DNA of 64,000 nucleotides. It comes from Gp6-AA40 sp035571515 (GTDB lineage Bacteria > Acidobacteriota > Vicinamibacteria > Vicinamibacterales > UBA2999). Position numbers and translations under genes: made by a program. The DNA lies in assembly GCA_035571515.1 (NCBI GenBank), contig DATNCQ010000214.1, positions 124,001-188,000 of the forward strand, read 5' to 3'. A model generated the notes under the pieces. The model had not been told where the DNA came from, ran no database searches, and worked only from the letters and a program-made list of their open reading frames with translations. This document shows positions 8,897-18,217 of the stretch, piece after piece. The number at the start of each line of letters is the position of its first letter. The stretch's first letter is position 1.

Positions 8897-11041
8897 CTAC
8901 GGCAGCGTCAGCGCCACGTACTCGCCCGAATACCCGGCATTCCCCACGATCTGGCTGATCGCGACGATGATGTACTGCTTGCCGTCGACGCTGTAGGTCA
9001 TCGGCGAGCCGCTCTGCGGCGCCGGCATCAACACCCCGCCGACTTCCTTCCCGGTCTTCTTGTCGTAGGCGCGCAGCATCGCGCCGCGCGGGTGCTCCGG
9101 CGTCGTCGTCACCTGCACGTCGCCGCTGATCACGAGCGCCTTCGTCACCAGCAGCCCGACGTTGCCGTTCTGGCCGGTCTTCGGGATGGTGAGCCCCTTC
9201 AGCGCCGGGTGATTGCGGACGGCGTCCGGCGTGTCGCCGTGCGGCGTCTGCCACAGCAGATCGCCCTTGTCGAGATCGATCGCCGCGATCAGGCCGTAGG
9301 GCGGCTTGACGAGCGGCAGCCCCTGGACGTTGAGCCCCGGAATCTGCGGCGTGCCGGGCGCGGCCGGCGGCGGCCCGGGCAGGTCCTCGCGCGTGCGGTA
9401 GCCGGAGTCGGCGGCGCAACAGTCGCCCGGACCCCAGGCTTCGCCGAACGGCTGTCCCTTGACGCCTCTCAGGTAGCGGATGTCCGAGAACTCTTTCGGC
9501 GGTTCGACCAGCGACAGCGCGGTCATGGCGGCGTTGGCGGCCGGTGCGTACGCGATGTGCGTTTCCGGATCGTAGGCGCCGCCCGTCCAGTTCGTGCCGC
9601 CGATGCCGTTGCCGATGTACGCGGTGCCCAGCGAACCGGCCGAGTCCGCGAGGCTGGGCGGATTGAACATCGGCCCGAACTTGTAGCGCTCGGTGAGCTT
9701 CATCGCCTGCGCACGCAGCTCCGGCGTGAAGTCGATCAGGTCGTCAGGCACCTTGACGTACTGCCGCGCGTAGGCGGGCGGCTTGGTCGGGAACGGCTGC
9801 GTCGGCGACGTCTTCTCGCCCGGGACCGTCGATTGCGGCACCGGACGCTCTTCGATCGGCCACACGGGCTTGCCCGTCACGCGATCGAAGACGTAGAGGA
9901 ACGCCTCCTTGCTCGGCACCGCGACCGCCTTGATGGCCTGGCCATTGACGGTGATGTCGGCGAGGAGCGGCGCGGAGGACACGTCGTAGTTCCACACCGG
10001 GTGATGCACGAACTGGAAGTGCCACTTGCGCTGGCCGGTCTTCAGATCGACGCAGACGAGGCTTTCCGCGAACAGGTTGTTGCCGGGCCGATGGCCGCCG
10101 TAGAAGTCCGCGGTGGGCGTCTCGACCGGCAGGTAGACGAGGCCGAGATCCTCGTCGATGCTGATCTCGCTCCACACGCCGACGTTGCCGTTGGTCGCCC
10201 ACGACCCGTTCTCCCACGTCTCGCTGCCGTACTCGCCGGGCCTCGGGATGGTGTTGAACTGCCAGAGCTTCTTGCCGGTGCGCACGTCGAAGGCGCGGAC
10301 GAGCCCTTTCGTGTTGTCGTGCGTCTTGACGGCGCCGCCTTCCCTGAAGGAGGAACCGACAATCGCCACGTCGCCGGCGATGGCGGGCGTCGAATGGACG
10401 CCAATCTCGCCGGTTTCGAGATCGATCTGCTGGTCGGCGCCATGCACGGCGCCCACTTTCAGGTCCACGAGGCCGTCCTTGCCGAACGAGGCGATGGGCG
10501 CGCCCGTCTTCGCGTTCAGCTCCGCGAGCCGGTAGCCGGTCGTCACGTAGACGATGCGCTCGTCGCCGCGTCCGTCGGTCCAGTAGGAGAGGCCGCGGCC
10601 CGAGAGCTGGCGCGGCGCGACGCCGGCGCGCTTCCCTTCGCGCACGCTGTGCGACCAGATCAGCTCGCCGGTCTTCGCGTCGAGCGCGATGACCGAGCGG
10701 CGCGTGCCGGCCGTCGCATAGATCACGCCCTTGACCATCAGCGGCGTCCCTTCGAGCTTGTACTCCGGGAACGGGCCGAACGCGTCGGTCTTGAAGCGCC
10801 ACGCGACCTTGAGCTTGCCGAAGTTCGACGCGTTGATCTGGTCGAGCGGTGAATAGCGCGAGCCCCTCAGGTCGCCGTTGTAGTGCGGCCACTCGCCGTT
10901 CTTCGTCGACGGCTGTCCCGCCGCCGCAAATTGCCCGGGGGCGGTCGTGCCGACGAACACCTGCCCGGAAATACCGACCCACGTGAGCCCGACGATGACC
11001 ACCGTCACCGCGGACAGGAACCCGACGACGTTCTTCGCCAT
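8897..11041 (-). CDS. Membrane-anchored PQQ-dependent dehydrogenase
   Basis: A 714-residue quinoprotein of the glucose/alcohol dehydrogenase type. One N-terminal hydrophobic segment (about residues 5-30) anchors or exports it. The rest is an eight-bladed propeller with W-motif repeats, for example DAKTGELIWSHS, DLKTGQRKWHFQF and DLDKGDLLWQTPHGD. The Cys-Cys in DCCAADSG near residue 540 may be the vicinal disulfide known from some quinoproteins. GGAGGAACC seven to eight bases before the ATG supports the start. The enzyme would oxidise a periplasmic sugar or alcohol and feed electrons to the respiratory chain; the substrate is not predictable. Confidence 0.85.
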   Translation of the reverse strand: MAKNVVGFLSAVTVVIVGLTWVGISGQVFVGTTAPGQFAAAGQPSTKNGEWPHYNGDLRGSRYSPLDQINASNFGKLKVAWRFKTDAFGPFPEYKLEGTPLMVKGVIYATAGTRRSVIALDAKTGELIWSHSVREGKRAGVAPRQLSGRGLSYWTDGRGDERIVYVTTGYRLAELNAKTGAPIASFGKDGLVDLKVGAVHGADQQIDLETGEIGVHSTPAIAGDVAIVGSSFREGGAVKTHDNTKGLVRAFDVRTGKKLWQFNTIPRPGEYGSETWENGSWATNGNVGVWSEISIDEDLGLVYLPVETPTADFYGGHRPGNNLFAESLVCVDLKTGQRKWHFQFVHHPVWNYDVSSAPLLADITVNGQAIKAVAVPSKEAFLYVFDRVTGKPVWPIEERPVPQSTVPGEKTSPTQPFPTKPPAYARQYVKVPDDLIDFTPELRAQAMKLTERYKFGPMFNPPSLADSAGSLGTAYIGNGIGGTNWTGGAYDPETHIAYAPAANAAMTALSLVEPPKEFSDIRYLRGVKGQPFGEAWGPGDCCAADSGYRTREDLPGPPPAAPGTPQIPGLNVQGLPLVKPPYGLIAAIDLDKGDLLWQTPHGDTPDAVRNHPALKGLTIPKTGQNGNVGLLVTKALVISGDVQVTTTPEHPRGAMLRAYDKKTGKEVGGVLMPAPQSGSPMTYSVDGKQYIIVAISQIVGNAGYSGEYVALTLP

Positions 11042-11122
11042 TTACGGTTCCTCCGTTGAAACGTCCGCCTTCGCCCCTCGCGCTTCAGCGAGACAAGTGC
11101 GGGAAGGATACACCGGGAACCC

Positions 11123-11557
11123 TTATTTCTTCGGCGTCCAGTGCTGGCGGCGGAGCGGCCGGGAGCGTCCGACCATTTCGCCGGCCAGATGCTGCGGCGA
11201 CGGGGCGTGGACCTTCGACAGCTTGCCGTCGCGCATCAGCCGCTCGTAGGCCGCGTCCGCGGTGGGTGCGTCGGCGTCGCCCTGATCGAAATGGGTAAAC
11301 GACGCCTGGTCGGAGAGGTGCAACAGCTTCGGCATCGCCTTCAGGTGCGCGCCGGAGTTGCGAAACGCGCGCATCGCCTGCAGGCTCTGCCAGACGGTGG
11401 CAGTCCAGAAGCCGTTCTCGGAGTCGTTCGCCGTCCATCCACCCAGGTACCCGGACGCGCGGCGCGCCTGCGAGATCGATCGCAGCGAATGAAACATGAA
11501 CCGGGGAAGGTGCCAGCGCGAGGCCAGGTGGAGGCGCGTGACGGAGACGACGGGCAT
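11123..11557 (-). CDS. DUF3291/antibiotic-monooxygenase-like protein
   Basis: A 144-residue protein starting MPVVSVTRLHL. It resembles small dimeric alpha/beta-barrel proteins annotated as DUF3291 or spheroidene/antibiotic monooxygenase-like (motifs RASGYLGGW, TATVWQSLQAMRAFRNSGAH, AMPKLL). I chose the ATG at 11557 because upstream codons are low-complexity repeat sequence. No Shine-Dalgarno is visible. It diverges from the cupin gene across a 70-bp gap that is almost all heptad repeat. The family assignment is from memory of the pattern; function unknown. Confidence 0.6.
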   Translation of the reverse strand: MPVVSVTRLHLASRWHLPRFMFHSLRSISQARRASGYLGGWTANDSENGFWTATVWQSLQAMRAFRNSGAHLKAMPKLLHLSDQASFTHFDQGDADAPTADAAYERLMRDGKLSKVHAPSPQHLAGEMVGRSRPLRRQHWTPKK

Positions 11558-11561
11558 GGCT

Positions 11562-11617
11562 AAGTGGAAAAGTTTAAAAGTGGAAAAGTGGAAAAGTAAG
11601 TGAAAAGTGAAAGTAAA
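11562..11617. repeat. A-rich heptad array in a divergent promoter gap
   Basis: Eight consecutive 7-mers (AAGTGGA, AAAGTTT, AAAAGTG, GAAAAGT, GGAAAAG, TAAGTGA, AAAGTGA, AAGTAAA) fill the gap between the divergent starts at 11557 and 11628. It is strikingly A-rich compared with the rest of the window. It may contain promoters for one or both genes. It is the only heptad array found between divergent genes here. Confidence 0.65.
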
Positions 11618-11627
11618 ATCGACCGCC

Positions 11628-11987
11628 ATGGTGGCTACCGCTCAACTCTACAAGTGGGACGAGGTCGTGCTGGAGGAGGTCCGGGACGGCATTTCGAGGA
11701 AGTTCATCTCCGGCGACCGCGAAATGGTCGCGCAGATCACCCTCAAGCGCGGCGCGACGGTGCCGACCCACTCGCACGAAAGCGAGCAGCTCACTTACGT
11801 GCTGACCGGCGCGCTGAAGTTCACGCTCGACGGGCACGACGTCACGGTGCACGCGGGCGAACTGCTGCGCATTCCGTCGTGGATGCCGCACAGCGCCGAA
11901 GCGGTCGAGGACACCTTTGAGCTGGACCTGTTCAGCCCGATTCGCCAGGACTGGATCGACGGGACGGACGATTACTTCCGGACCTGA
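11628..11987 (+). CDS. Single-domain cupin protein
   Basis: A 119-residue cupin. Motif 1 contains the metal ligands in THSHESEQLTYVL, and motif 2 ends in GELLRIPSWMPHSAEA. Small proteins of this type act as metal-dependent enzymes or sugar/ligand sensors. An in-frame GTG at 11607 would add seven residues encoded by repeat sequence, so I prefer the ATG at 11628. No clear ribosome binding site is visible. No operon partner is present on the plus strand. Confidence 0.8.
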   Translation: MVATAQLYKWDEVVLEEVRDGISRKFISGDREMVAQITLKRGATVPTHSHESEQLTYVLTGALKFTLDGHDVTVHAGELLRIPSWMPHSAEAVEDTFELDLFSPIRQDWIDGTDDYFRT

Positions 11988-12006
11988 CGGTAACCACGAC
12001 CCTACA

Positions 12007-12034
12007 CGACACCTGACACCTGACACCTGCCTGC
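12007..12034. repeat. Short heptad array (TGACACC units)
   Basis: CGACACC, TGACACC, TGACACC and TGCCTGC lie in the 48-bp gap between the convergent cupin and ABC-F genes, ending just before the ABC-F stop codon. Confidence 0.6.
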
Positions 12035-12035
12035 G

Positions 12036-13673
12036 TCAGTGGTGCACGCCTGGCGCCTCGTGGCCGGTGCGCGCCACGTAGTCGACGTACGACCCCGGGT
12101 AGGCGTGCGGCTCGGTCTCGACGCCCGACTCGCCGCCAAGCTCCAGCACGCGGTTGCTCAGCCCGCGCAGGAACGCGCGATCGTGCGACACGAACAGCAT
12201 CGTCCCCTCGAAGCCGCCCAGCGCCTCGACGAGCATCTGCTTGGTCGCGAGATCGAGATGGTTGGTCGGCTCGTCGAGCACGAGGAAGTTGGGCGGGTCG
12301 AGCAGCATGCGCGCCATGACGAGCCGCGTCTTCTCGCCGCCTGACAGCGCCCGGATCTTCTTGTCCACGTCATCGCCGGAGAACTGGAACGCCCCCGCGA
12401 GGTTGCGCAGCACGCCGATCGACTCGTTCGGGAAATCGCGCTGCAGCTGCTCCTCGATCGTCAGGTCCGGGTCGAGCAGGTCGAGCGCCTGCTGCGCGAA
12501 GTAGCCCACCTTGAGGCTGGCGCCCAACTGGATGGCGCCCGCGTCCGGCGTGACGGCGCCCGCCACCATCTTCAGCAGCGTGGACTTCCCCGCGCCGTTC
12601 TTGCCCATCACGCACCACCGCTCGCCGCGGCGGATGTTCAGGTTGAGGTCGTCGTAGATCACGCGGCGGCCGTACGCCTTTTTCACGTGCTCGATCGTGA
12701 CGACCTGCTCGCCGGAGCGGGCCGGCTGGCGGAAGTCGAACGTGACGACGCGGCGCCGCTTGGGCAGCTCGATCTTCTCGATCTTCTCCAGCGCCTTGAC
12801 GCGGCTCTGCACCTGCGCCGCCTTGGCGGCGTGCGTCTGAAAACGCTCGATGAAGCGCTGCTCCTTGGCCAGCATCGCCTGCTGCCGCGCGTACGCCGCC
12901 TCGCGGTTCGTCTCGCGAATCGCGCGCTCGCGCTCGTAGAAATCGTAGTTGCCGCTGTAGACGGTGATCTCGCCGCCGTCGATCTCGGCCACCCTGCCGA
13001 CGATGCGGTTCATGAAGTCGCGGTCGTGCGAGGTCATGAGCAGCGCGCCGGGCATGGACCTGAGGAAGTCCTCCAGCCAGACGATCGATTCGATGTCGAG
13101 GTGATTGGTCGGCTCGTCCATCAGCAGGACGTCCGGGCGCCCGAGCAGCACGCGCGCCATCGCCACGCGCATCTTCCAGCCGCCCGACAGCTCCCCGACG
13201 TCGCCCTCGATGCGCTCGTCGTCGAAGCCGAGGCCGTGCAGGACCTCGCGCGCCTGGCTCTCGAGCGCGTAGCCGCCCGCGTGTTCGTACTCCTCCTGCA
13301 CTTCGCCGAAGCGCGCGAGGATCGAGTCCATGTCGGCGGCTCGATCGGGATCGCTCATGGCGTGCTGCAGCGCCTCGAGCTCGTGGTGCAGGTCGCCGAG
13401 CCGTCCGCTCCCGGCAATCGCCTCGTCGAGCACCGAGCGGCCCGACATCTCCTCGACGTCCTGGCGGAAGTAGCCGATGGTGAGCTTCTTCGGCACCGAG
13501 ACGTCGCCCTCGTCCGGCGATTCCTCGCCGACGATCATGCGGAACAGCGTCGTCTTGCCGGCGCCGTTGGGACCGACCAGGCCGACCTTTTCGCCGGGAT
13601 TGAGCTGGAAGGAAGCGTCGACGAACAGCACCTGCCGCCCGTACTGCTTGTTGACGCGGGAGAAGGAGATCAT
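12036..13673 (-). CDS. ABC-F family ATPase
   Basis: A 545-residue soluble protein with two ABC ATPase domains and no membrane segment. Domain 1 has Walker A GPNGAGKTT, signature LSGGWKMR and Walker B MDEPTNHLD. Domain 2 has GKNGAGKST, LSGGEKTR and LDEPTNHLD. The linker between them (about residues 230-310) is charged and helical, as in ABC-F ribosome-associated factors (EttA/Uup/YdiF type). Such proteins act on translating ribosomes and not in transport. Start ATG at 13673; no strong Shine-Dalgarno. It begins 19 bases after the hybrid kinase and could be cotranscribed with the chemosensory operon. Confidence 0.9.
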   Translation of the reverse strand: MISFSRVNKQYGRQVLFVDASFQLNPGEKVGLVGPNGAGKTTLFRMIVGEESPDEGDVSVPKKLTIGYFRQDVEEMSGRSVLDEAIAGSGRLGDLHHELEALQHAMSDPDRAADMDSILARFGEVQEEYEHAGGYALESQAREVLHGLGFDDERIEGDVGELSGGWKMRVAMARVLLGRPDVLLMDEPTNHLDIESIVWLEDFLRSMPGALLMTSHDRDFMNRIVGRVAEIDGGEITVYSGNYDFYERERAIRETNREAAYARQQAMLAKEQRFIERFQTHAAKAAQVQSRVKALEKIEKIELPKRRRVVTFDFRQPARSGEQVVTIEHVKKAYGRRVIYDDLNLNIRRGERWCVMGKNGAGKSTLLKMVAGAVTPDAGAIQLGASLKVGYFAQQALDLLDPDLTIEEQLQRDFPNESIGVLRNLAGAFQFSGDDVDKKIRALSGGEKTRLVMARMLLDPPNFLVLDEPTNHLDLATKQMLVEALGGFEGTMLFVSHDRAFLRGLSNRVLELGGESGVETEPHAYPGSYVDYVARTGHEAPGVHH

Positions 13674-13692
13674 CTGGGCGGCGCGGGCGGGC

Positions 13693-15291
13693 TTACGCCC
13701 CGGCCTGGATGGCGCGGGCGATGGTGGAGATGAGGATTTCTGGCACGAACGGTTTCGGCACGTGTGCGTAGAAGCCGGCACGCAGCACCGTGGCGCGGTC
13801 CTGCGGCGTGGCGTAGGCCGTCACCGCTATCACCGGCACGGCGCCCCCCTCGTCCGGCGGCATCCGTCGCAGCTCGCTGATGAACGTGTAGCCGTCCGCG
13901 CCCGGCAGGCCGATGTCGGCGATGACGACCTGCGGACGTTCGCCGTTCCCGGTGCGCATCGTGCCGAGCGCCTCGGCCACCGACGCGACCGCCGTGACGG
14001 AGCCACCGGCGTCGGTCACCGCGGTCGCCACGATCTCACGCGCGTCGGCATCGTCTTCGAGCACGAGGATGCGCGCGCCGCGGAGCTGCGTGGCGGGGGT
14101 CGCCGGCACGTCCCGCCGTTCGCCGGCGTGCCGGCCGGGCAGGACCACCGTGAAGGTCGTGCCGGCGCGCAAGCCGGCGCTCTCCACGTCGACCGTCCCG
14201 CCGTGCATGTGGAGGATCTCGCGCACGAGCGCCAGCCCGAGGCCGAGGCCGCCGTGACGGCGCGCCGCGGACGGGTCGGCCTGCTTGAACCGCTGGAACA
14301 CCTGCGGGATGAACTCCGGCGAGATCCCCATGCCGGTGTCCGTGATCGATACGCGGAGACGGTTGTCGACCTCGGCGAGGCGGATCGAGATGTGACCGCC
14401 GGCGTCGGTGAACTTGACGGCGTTCGACAGCAGGTTCCAGAAGACCTGGAGGAGACGGTCCTCGTCGCCGCGCACCCGCAGGAGGCCGGCGGGCAGGTCG
14501 GTGGACACCTCGATCCCCTTGGCATCCGCCGCGGGGCGGATGACGTCGAGCGACGAGGCGATCGTCGCCGCCAGATCGACGTCACGCAGCTCCAGCCGCA
14601 CCTTCCCCGCGGTGATGCGCGCCATGTCGAGCATGTCGCTCACCAGCGTGAGCTGCGCCGACGCGTTGCGGTCGATGACGTCGATGGCGCGGGCGAGCAT
14701 CGCCGCGTCGGGCGTCCGCGAACGCAGGATGCGCGTCCACCCGAGCACCGCGTTGAGCGGCGTCCGGATCTCGTGCGACAGCGTCGCGAGAAATTCGTCC
14801 TTGACCCGCGACGCCTCCTCGGCCATCTGCCGCGCCTCTTCGGCGGTGGCGATCTGCGCGCGCAGCTCGCGCTCGGTGGCGACGCGTTCGCTGACATCGA
14901 CCACGACGGTGATGGTCCCGACGATGACGCCTCCCTGCACCAGCGGCGCGATGCGTCCGCTCTGCGGCATCGGTTCGCCGGAGGCCAGCCGCGCGCGGGA
15001 AATGACGTGCCGATGCAGCGCGTGCGACAGCACCTTGACCTCGCCGCGGAGCGCTTCCGCGTAGTACTGATCGAAGCCGCGCTCCTTCAGCGCCGGCAGC
15101 ACGTCGAACAGCGCCCGGCCCACCGCCGCGGTCGACGCAATGCCGGTCGCGGTCTGCAGCCACTGGTTCCACGAGCGGATGCGCAGCTCCACGTCGGTCG
15201 TGAAAATGCCGTCGGCCGCGTGGTCGTTGAACCACTGCAGCGTGGCGGCGCCGAGGGTGACGGGATCCGCCGGGTCCGGGCGTCGTGTCAT
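13693..15291 (-). CDS. Cytoplasmic hybrid histidine kinase (PAS-HisKA-HATPase-REC)
   Basis: A 532-residue kinase with no membrane segment. An N-terminal PAS domain (about 15-140) is followed by HisKA with EFLATLSHEIRTPLNAV (phospho-accepting His), HATPase with the G-box GLGLGLALV, and a C-terminal receiver with DIGLPGADGY and the late VPKPF lysine. The start at 15291 overlaps the cheC stop as ATGA, indicating translational coupling. Its PAS closely resembles the PAS of the HEAT-repeat protein encoded earlier in the same operon (shared WNxWL, TG, GR, HxxV pattern). It may feed into or read out the chemosensory pathway. Confidence 0.9.
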   Translation of the reverse strand: MTRRPDPADPVTLGAATLQWFNDHAADGIFTTDVELRIRSWNQWLQTATGIASTAAVGRALFDVLPALKERGFDQYYAEALRGEVKVLSHALHRHVISRARLASGEPMPQSGRIAPLVQGGVIVGTITVVVDVSERVATERELRAQIATAEEARQMAEEASRVKDEFLATLSHEIRTPLNAVLGWTRILRSRTPDAAMLARAIDVIDRNASAQLTLVSDMLDMARITAGKVRLELRDVDLAATIASSLDVIRPAADAKGIEVSTDLPAGLLRVRGDEDRLLQVFWNLLSNAVKFTDAGGHISIRLAEVDNRLRVSITDTGMGISPEFIPQVFQRFKQADPSAARRHGGLGLGLALVREILHMHGGTVDVESAGLRAGTTFTVVLPGRHAGERRDVPATPATQLRGARILVLEDDADAREIVATAVTDAGGSVTAVASVAEALGTMRTGNGERPQVVIADIGLPGADGYTFISELRRMPPDEGGAVPVIAVTAYATPQDRATVLRAGFYAHVPKPFVPEILISTIARAIQAGA

Positions 15292-15905
15292 GGCGTCTGG
15301 CTGCGCTCCCATTGTTCGACCGCGACGAGCAGCCGCGTCAGCGACTGCACCGTCAGCACGATGACCACGTAGCCCGTGACTTCCGCCTCGCGCAGGCGGA
15401 AACCGGCCGTGACGACGAGGGCGTAGCGGAACGAGTCGCCCGTCCCGATCATCCGATCGACGACGGCGCGGATGCTGGCGATGTCGATGTCCGGCACCGA
15501 AAACGACAGCGGCACCTTCAACAGGTTGCCGAAGGTGCCGAGGCAGGCATTGAGCAGGATGTTGCCGACCTCGGTCAACACTTCGCGCGCGGACGCGTCG
15601 AGCGCCAGCGGCAGCGCGGGCTCGTTCGTCAACAGTTCCTTCAGCGTTCGCGCCGCGACCGGGTCCAGGATCAGCATCGCGTCGCCGCCGACGGGGCCGC
15701 CGAACTCCTGGTGCACGCTCGCGACTTCTCCCTTGACGAATTGGTCGAGCGTGTCGTTGAGCTGATCGATTGGGTGGATGGCGACGTGCGGGACCTCGAG
15801 CAGGACCCGATGTCCAGTCAGGCTCGAGAGCGACGCGCCGGCGCGCCCGAAGCCGATGTTCAGCAGTTCGACGAGCGCGTCGTGCTGCGCGGCGCTCAGC
15901 TGCAT
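15288..15905 (-). CDS. cheC: CheC-family CheY-P phosphatase
   Basis: A 205-residue protein. The CheC active-site signature (D/S)xxxExxN-x22-P is met exactly in the first half: D9, E13, N16, P39. A second set, ExxN-x22-P, sits in the second half (TEVGN ... SFSVP) but with Glu in place of the usual first Asp/Ser. Two active sites are typical of CheC rather than CheX. CheC dephosphorylates CheY-P. No cheD is present in the window. The start overlaps the preceding response-regulator gene by 10 bases, and the stop overlaps the hybrid kinase start by 4. Confidence 0.88.
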   Translation of the reverse strand: MQLSAAQHDALVELLNIGFGRAGASLSSLTGHRVLLEVPHVAIHPIDQLNDTLDQFVKGEVASVHQEFGGPVGGDAMLILDPVAARTLKELLTNEPALPLALDASAREVLTEVGNILLNACLGTFGNLLKVPLSFSVPDIDIASIRAVVDRMIGTGDSFRYALVVTAGFRLREAEVTGYVVIVLTVQSLTRLLVAVEQWERSQTP

Positions 15906-16273
15906 TTCGGACCGCCTTGCAGCGTGCTGCGGATGAGCGGAAGAATCTGCTCGGCCTCGAGCGGCTTGACGAGAAAGCCGGAGGCGCCGGCATCGCTCAC
16001 CAGCTGCTGCGAAGACGTCTGCACGTCGGCGGACACCACGATCACCTTGGCGGTGCCGTCCATCTCGCGCAGCTTCGCCAGCACGTCGAGGCCGTACATG
16101 CCCTTCATGACGAGGTCGAGCACGACCACGTCGGGCCGGGAGACGAAGTAGCGTTCGAGCGCGGACATCCCGTCTTCCGCCTCGAGGACTTCGTAGCCGG
16201 CTTCTTCGAGAATCGATCGTGCCCGGCGCCGCGCGAGGCCGGAGTCGTCCACGACGAGAATTCGTTCCTTCAT
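15896..16273 (-). CDS. Single-domain response regulator (CheY-like)
   Basis: A 125-residue receiver domain with no output domain. Acidic pair in ILVVDDSG, phospho-acceptor in VVVLDLVMKGMYG, Thr/Ser position in VIVVSAD, and conserved Lys in FLVKPL. The start overlaps the cheB stop by four bases (ATGA). Lying directly before cheC, it is a natural substrate for that phosphatase. It is the second CheY-type protein of the operon, the other being encoded at 25452-25832. Confidence 0.88.
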   Translation of the reverse strand: MKERILVVDDSGLARRRARSILEEAGYEVLEAEDGMSALERYFVSRPDVVVLDLVMKGMYGLDVLAKLREMDGTAKVIVVSADVQTSSQQLVSDAGASGFLVKPLEAEQILPLIRSTLQGGPKCS

Positions 16274-17331
16274 AACCGCTCCACGATGGCGACCGCCATG
16301 TTCTCCAGGGTCACCGACGCATCGCTCAGACCGGCCTCGACGACGGAACGAGGCATACCGTAGACGACGCAGGACTCCTCGGCCTCCGTCAGCACGCGCC
16401 CGCCCTGCGCCTTGATCCACGCGGCCCCCTGCCGCCCGTCGGCGCCCATGCCCGTCATCACCACGGCAAGCGCCCTCGCGCCAAACGTTTCCGCGGCCGA
16501 CTGAAACAGCACGTCGACGGACGGGCGATGCTGGGTGTCGAGCGGCCGCATGTCGAGGTGCGCGACCACGCGTCCTTCGACACGGCGAAACAGCAGGTGG
16601 CGGCCGGCCGGGGCGATCAGCGCGACGCCGGGCACGACCTCGTCGCCTTCGGCCGCCTCCTTCACCGACAGCGCAGACACCTCGTCGAGCTTGCGCGCGT
16701 ACATCTCTGTATAGCCGACGGGCATGTGCAGCACAACCGCAATGGGCACGGGCAGATCCGCCGGGAAGCGCGGCACCATCGTCTTGAGCGCCTGCGGACC
16801 GCCGGTCGAGATGCCGATGACGACGATGTCCACATTGCCCGCACCGGTGCGCGCCCGCACCGGCGCAAGGACTGCCGCGGCCGCCGGCGGCGCCGCCCCG
16901 GCGCCGGCGAAGACCCGCCGCATCGGCGCCAGCGCCGCGGCCTTCACCTTGTCGAGGAGCTCGTCGCTGACCTCGAGCAGGCGGTCGCTGGCCAGCGCGG
17001 TCGGCTTCTGCACGAAATCGACGGCCCCGGCGTCGAGCGCCGCCAGCACCTTCTCCCCGGACTGGCTGGCGACGCTGATGATGACGACCGGGGTCGGGCG
17101 CCGCGCCATCTGCTCGTGCACGAACCCGACGCCGTCCATCTCCGGCATGTTCAGGTCGCACGTGATGACGTCGGGATTCAGCTCCTCCGCGAGCGCGAGC
17201 GCCTCACGGCCGTCGCGCGCCGTGCCGACGACCTCGAGGAACGGGCTGCGCGACAGCATCTGCGTCACCATCTTCCGCACGTAGGCGGAGTCGTCGACCA
17301 CGAGGACCTTGACGATTCGATTCACAGGCAC
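16270..17331 (-). CDS. cheB: Chemotaxis methylesterase CheB
   Basis: A 353-residue protein with the standard two-domain plan. The receiver has VLVVDDSA, CDLNMPEMDG and FVQKP. A linker leads to the methylesterase domain with catalytic Ser in GISTGGPQ, His in LHMPVGYT and Asp in MTGMGADG. It removes methyl groups from, or deamidates, receptor glutamates and balances CheR encoded just upstream. The start is GTG at 17331 (a second GTG at 17325 is possible), 13 bases after cheR. Confidence 0.95.
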   Translation of the reverse strand: MPVNRIVKVLVVDDSAYVRKMVTQMLSRSPFLEVVGTARDGREALALAEELNPDVITCDLNMPEMDGVGFVHEQMARRPTPVVIISVASQSGEKVLAALDAGAVDFVQKPTALASDRLLEVSDELLDKVKAAALAPMRRVFAGAGAAPPAAAAVLAPVRARTGAGNVDIVVIGISTGGPQALKTMVPRFPADLPVPIAVVLHMPVGYTEMYARKLDEVSALSVKEAAEGDEVVPGVALIAPAGRHLLFRRVEGRVVAHLDMRPLDTQHRPSVDVLFQSAAETFGARALAVVMTGMGADGRQGAAWIKAQGGRVLTEAEESCVVYGMPRSVVEAGLSDASVTLENMAVAIVERL

Positions 17332-17344
17332 ACCAGCGTCGCGC

Positions 17345-18217
17345 TCATGGCTTCACGTAGACGTAGGCGCCGCCCATCTCGCGCAGGTCGAACCGGCTCG
17401 CGGTTCGCAGCAGCGATTCGGCCGCGCCGACGCACAGGAATCCCGGCGACGGCATGACCCCGGCGAACGTCTCGACGACCTGCGCCACCGTCGCCGGGGT
17501 GAAATAGATGAAAAGATTGCGGCAGAAGATGACGTCGCACGGCGCCAGCGGCAGCACGTCCTCCCGCACGACGACGTTGGTGCGCGTCCACGACGAGATG
17601 CGGCGATGGATGTCCGCGCGGATCTCCCACTCGCCCGGCGCATCCGCCGGTCGAAAGTACTTCTCGCGCATGGCGGCGGGAATCTGGCGGAACGCGCGTC
17701 CGCCGTAGCGGCCCGCCCGCGCGCGCGCCAGCGCGGCCGGGCTGGCATCGCCGGCGCGAATGTCGATCGCCGCCCGCGCGAACCAGCCGGCGTCGTCGAG
17801 CGCCATCGCAATCGACAGCGGCTCCTCGCCCGACGCGCACGGCACGCTGGCGATGCGGATCGGAGCGCGGCGGCGCTCGACGAGCGTCGGCAGGATCGTC
17901 TCGACGAGCGCCTTGATCTGATCGAACTCGCGCCAGAAGTACGTTTCCTGCACCGACAGCGCGTCGATCGCCCGCAGCCACTCGCCGGCGGCGTCGGGGT
18001 CGTACTTGAGCAGGTAGTAGTAGTCGAGGAACGAATCGAACCCGCGGTCGATCGCCAGCGGCGCGAGCCGATCGCTGAGGAAGTCGAGCCGCGAATCGTC
18101 GTAGTACATCCCGGTGTGCGCGTGCACGAGGTCGCGCAGCAGCTCGAGCGTCCGCTCCGGGGCCCGCAGCCCGCGCACGTCGGGCGCCACCGGCCGGCGC
18201 GCGAACACCTCGCTCAT
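17345..18217 (-). CDS. cheR: Chemotaxis methyltransferase CheR
   Basis: A 290-residue SAM-dependent methyltransferase. The N-terminal helical domain (about 15-85) precedes the catalytic domain with the SAM loop CASGEEPLSIAM and FCRNLFIYF. It methylates receptor glutamates. It has no TPR extension, unlike several alternative-system CheR proteins (for example FrzF and WspC). The neighbouring HEAT solenoid could supply an equivalent protein-interaction surface; this is an inference. The start at 18217 overlaps the HEAT gene stop as ATGA. Confidence 0.95.
   Translation of the reverse strand: MSEVFARRPVAPDVRGLRAPERTLELLRDLVHAHTGMYYDDSRLDFLSDRLAPLAIDRGFDSFLDYYYLLKYDPDAAGEWLRAIDALSVQETYFWREFDQIKALVETILPTLVERRRAPIRIASVPCASGEEPLSIAMALDDAGWFARAAIDIRAGDASPAALARARAGRYGGRAFRQIPAAMREKYFRPADAPGEWEIRADIHRRISSWTRTNVVVREDVLPLAPCDVIFCRNLFIYFTPATVAQVVETFAGVMPSPGFLCVGAAESLLRTASRFDLREMGGAYVYVKP

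Noticed and set aside
12036..13673. ABC transporter or antibiotic-resistance ABC-F
   Set aside because: No membrane domain, so not a transporter. The sequence fits the general EttA/Uup/YdiF type and nothing marks it as a resistance determinant.
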